Assembly: GCA_027619655.1 (NCBI GenBank)
Contig: JAQCHR010000115.1
Location: 1 to 8,894 of the forward strand
Direction: 5' to 3'
DNA: 8,894 bases
Source of the DNA: Pseudomonadota bacterium
GTDB lineage: Bacteria > Pseudomonadota > Alphaproteobacteria > UBA8366 > GCA-2717185
In this document: one piece after another, positions 8,464 to 8,894 of the stretch
Numbering within the stretch: the first letter of the stretch is position 1
How the letters are laid out: each line of letters opens with the position of its first letter
Translations under genes and position numbers: made by a program
The notes under the pieces: generated by a model
The model's input: the letters and a program-made list of their open reading frames with translations, nothing else
What the model was told of the DNA's origin: nothing
Database searches by the model: none

Positions 8464-8480
8464 GGAGGAGCCGCGATAAC
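8452..8480 (+). promoter_or_regulatory. Candidate sigma-70 promoter of trpS
   Basis: TTGACC (8452-8457, five of six matches to TTGACA) is followed after exactly 17 bases by GATAAC (8475-8480, four of six matches to TATAAT). A start near 8487 would give a leader of about 36 bases before the trpS ATG. The -35 box lies within the loop and right arm of the palindrome at 8440-8463. This is the best promoter match I see in the window and suggests trpS can be transcribed independently of murJ. Confidence 0.5.
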
Positions 8481-8512
8481 ACGCGCCGTTCTGTCATACG
8501 AAGGTTTTCCAC

Positions 8513-8518
8513 GAGGGG
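8513..8518 (+). promoter_or_regulatory. Ribosome binding site of trpS
   Basis: GAGGGG ends four bases before the ATG at 8523; its GAGG core is six bases away. This is the clearest Shine-Dalgarno in the window and fixes the trpS start. Confidence 0.7.
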
Positions 8519-8522
8519 CGTC

Positions 8523-8894
8523 ATGGACCGGATATTCTCGGGCGTACAGCCCACGGGCAACCTGCATCTCGGCAACTATCTGGGCGCGATCCGGAATTTC
8601 GTCCGCTTGCAGGAAGACAATGAATGCATCTACTGCGTTGTCGATCTGCATGCGATCACGGTCTGGCAGGATCCGGAAGAACTGCGACAGAGCACCCGTG
8701 AAGTGACGGCGGCGTTTATCGCCGCCGGCGTCGATCCGAAAAAGAGCGTCATCTTCAACCAGTCCCGCAATCCGCATCATGCGGAGCTTGCCTGGGTGTT
8801 CAACTGCGTCGCGCGGCTGGGCTGGCTGAACCGGATGACCCAGTTCAAGGAGAAGGCGGGCAAGAACCGGGAGAATGCCTCGGTTGGCCTGTAT
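8523..8894 (+). CDS. trpS: Tryptophanyl-tRNA synthetase, 5' part (runs off right edge)
   Basis: Class I aminoacyl-tRNA synthetase that activates tryptophan with ATP and charges tRNA-Trp in the cytosol. The 124 visible residues form part of the Rossmann-fold catalytic domain. The HIGH-type ATP signature appears as PTGNLHLGNYLGA (10-22), followed by the family block CVVDLHAIT (38-46). The segments FNQSRNPHHAELAW (78-91) and RMTQFKEKAGK (104-114) are also typical of bacterial TrpS, and the wording GWLNRMTQFKEK looks alphaproteobacterial. A full-length enzyme is about 330-350 residues, so the KMSKS loop and tRNA-binding part lie beyond the window. The start is fixed by the GAGGGG ribosome site. 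The gap of 94 bases after murJ contains its own promoter candidate, so trpS may be a separate transcription unit. Confidence 0.95.
   Translation, partial: MDRIFSGVQPTGNLHLGNYLGAIRNFVRLQEDNECIYCVVDLHAITVWQDPEELRQSTREVTAAFIAAGVDPKKSVIFNQSRNPHHAELAWVFNCVARLGWLNRMTQFKEKAGKNRENASVGLY

Noticed and set aside
7694..8575. 293-codon open frame on the minus strand across murJ and the start of trpS
   Set aside because: It crosses two well-supported plus-strand genes and a promoter candidate; its Gln/Arg/Gly-rich composition is typical of an antisense shadow.

Overview
This window looks like ordinary chromosomal housekeeping DNA from a GC-rich alphaproteobacterium. A Rhodospirillales-type lineage is my best guess, from protein character and gene order. 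The order is malic enzyme (divergent), mutS, glnD, murJ, trpS. The mutS-glnD-murJ(mviN)-trpS run is a familiar alphaproteobacterial arrangement. I see no mobile element, CRISPR array, tRNA, rRNA or obvious transferred island.

Layout. Bases 1-1087 hold the 5' 362 codons of a malic enzyme on the minus strand, cut by the left edge. Bases 1088-1302 are a divergent, comparatively AT-rich control region. It has five TGCA words, two overlapping palindromes, a GAA/UUC-triloop hairpin next to the malic enzyme start, and a tiny reading frame whose stop overlaps the mutS start codon. mutS (1303-3936), glnD (3973 or 3979 to 6840) and murJ (6881-8428) follow on the plus strand with gaps of about 36-42 bases, so they are probably cotranscribed. 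A weak terminator-like hairpin straddles the glnD stop. Bases 8429-8522 separate murJ from trpS. They carry a GC-rich palindromic element of a type often scattered in alphaproteobacterial genomes and a good sigma-70-like promoter. trpS (8523 onward) is cut by the right edge after 124 codons.

Function. The genes do not form one pathway. They cover C4/pyruvate and NADPH metabolism (malic enzyme), mismatch repair (MutS), nitrogen sensing through PII modification (GlnD), lipid II export for peptidoglycan (MurJ) and tRNA-Trp charging (TrpS). All visible catalytic and binding motifs are intact.

Novelty. I found no convincing undescribed system. The items most worth a second look are the TGCA-rich operator-like cluster upstream of the malic enzyme, the possible translational coupling at mutS, the lysine/proline/alanine-rich repeated tail of GlnD, and the trpS promoter whose -35 box lies inside a palindromic element.
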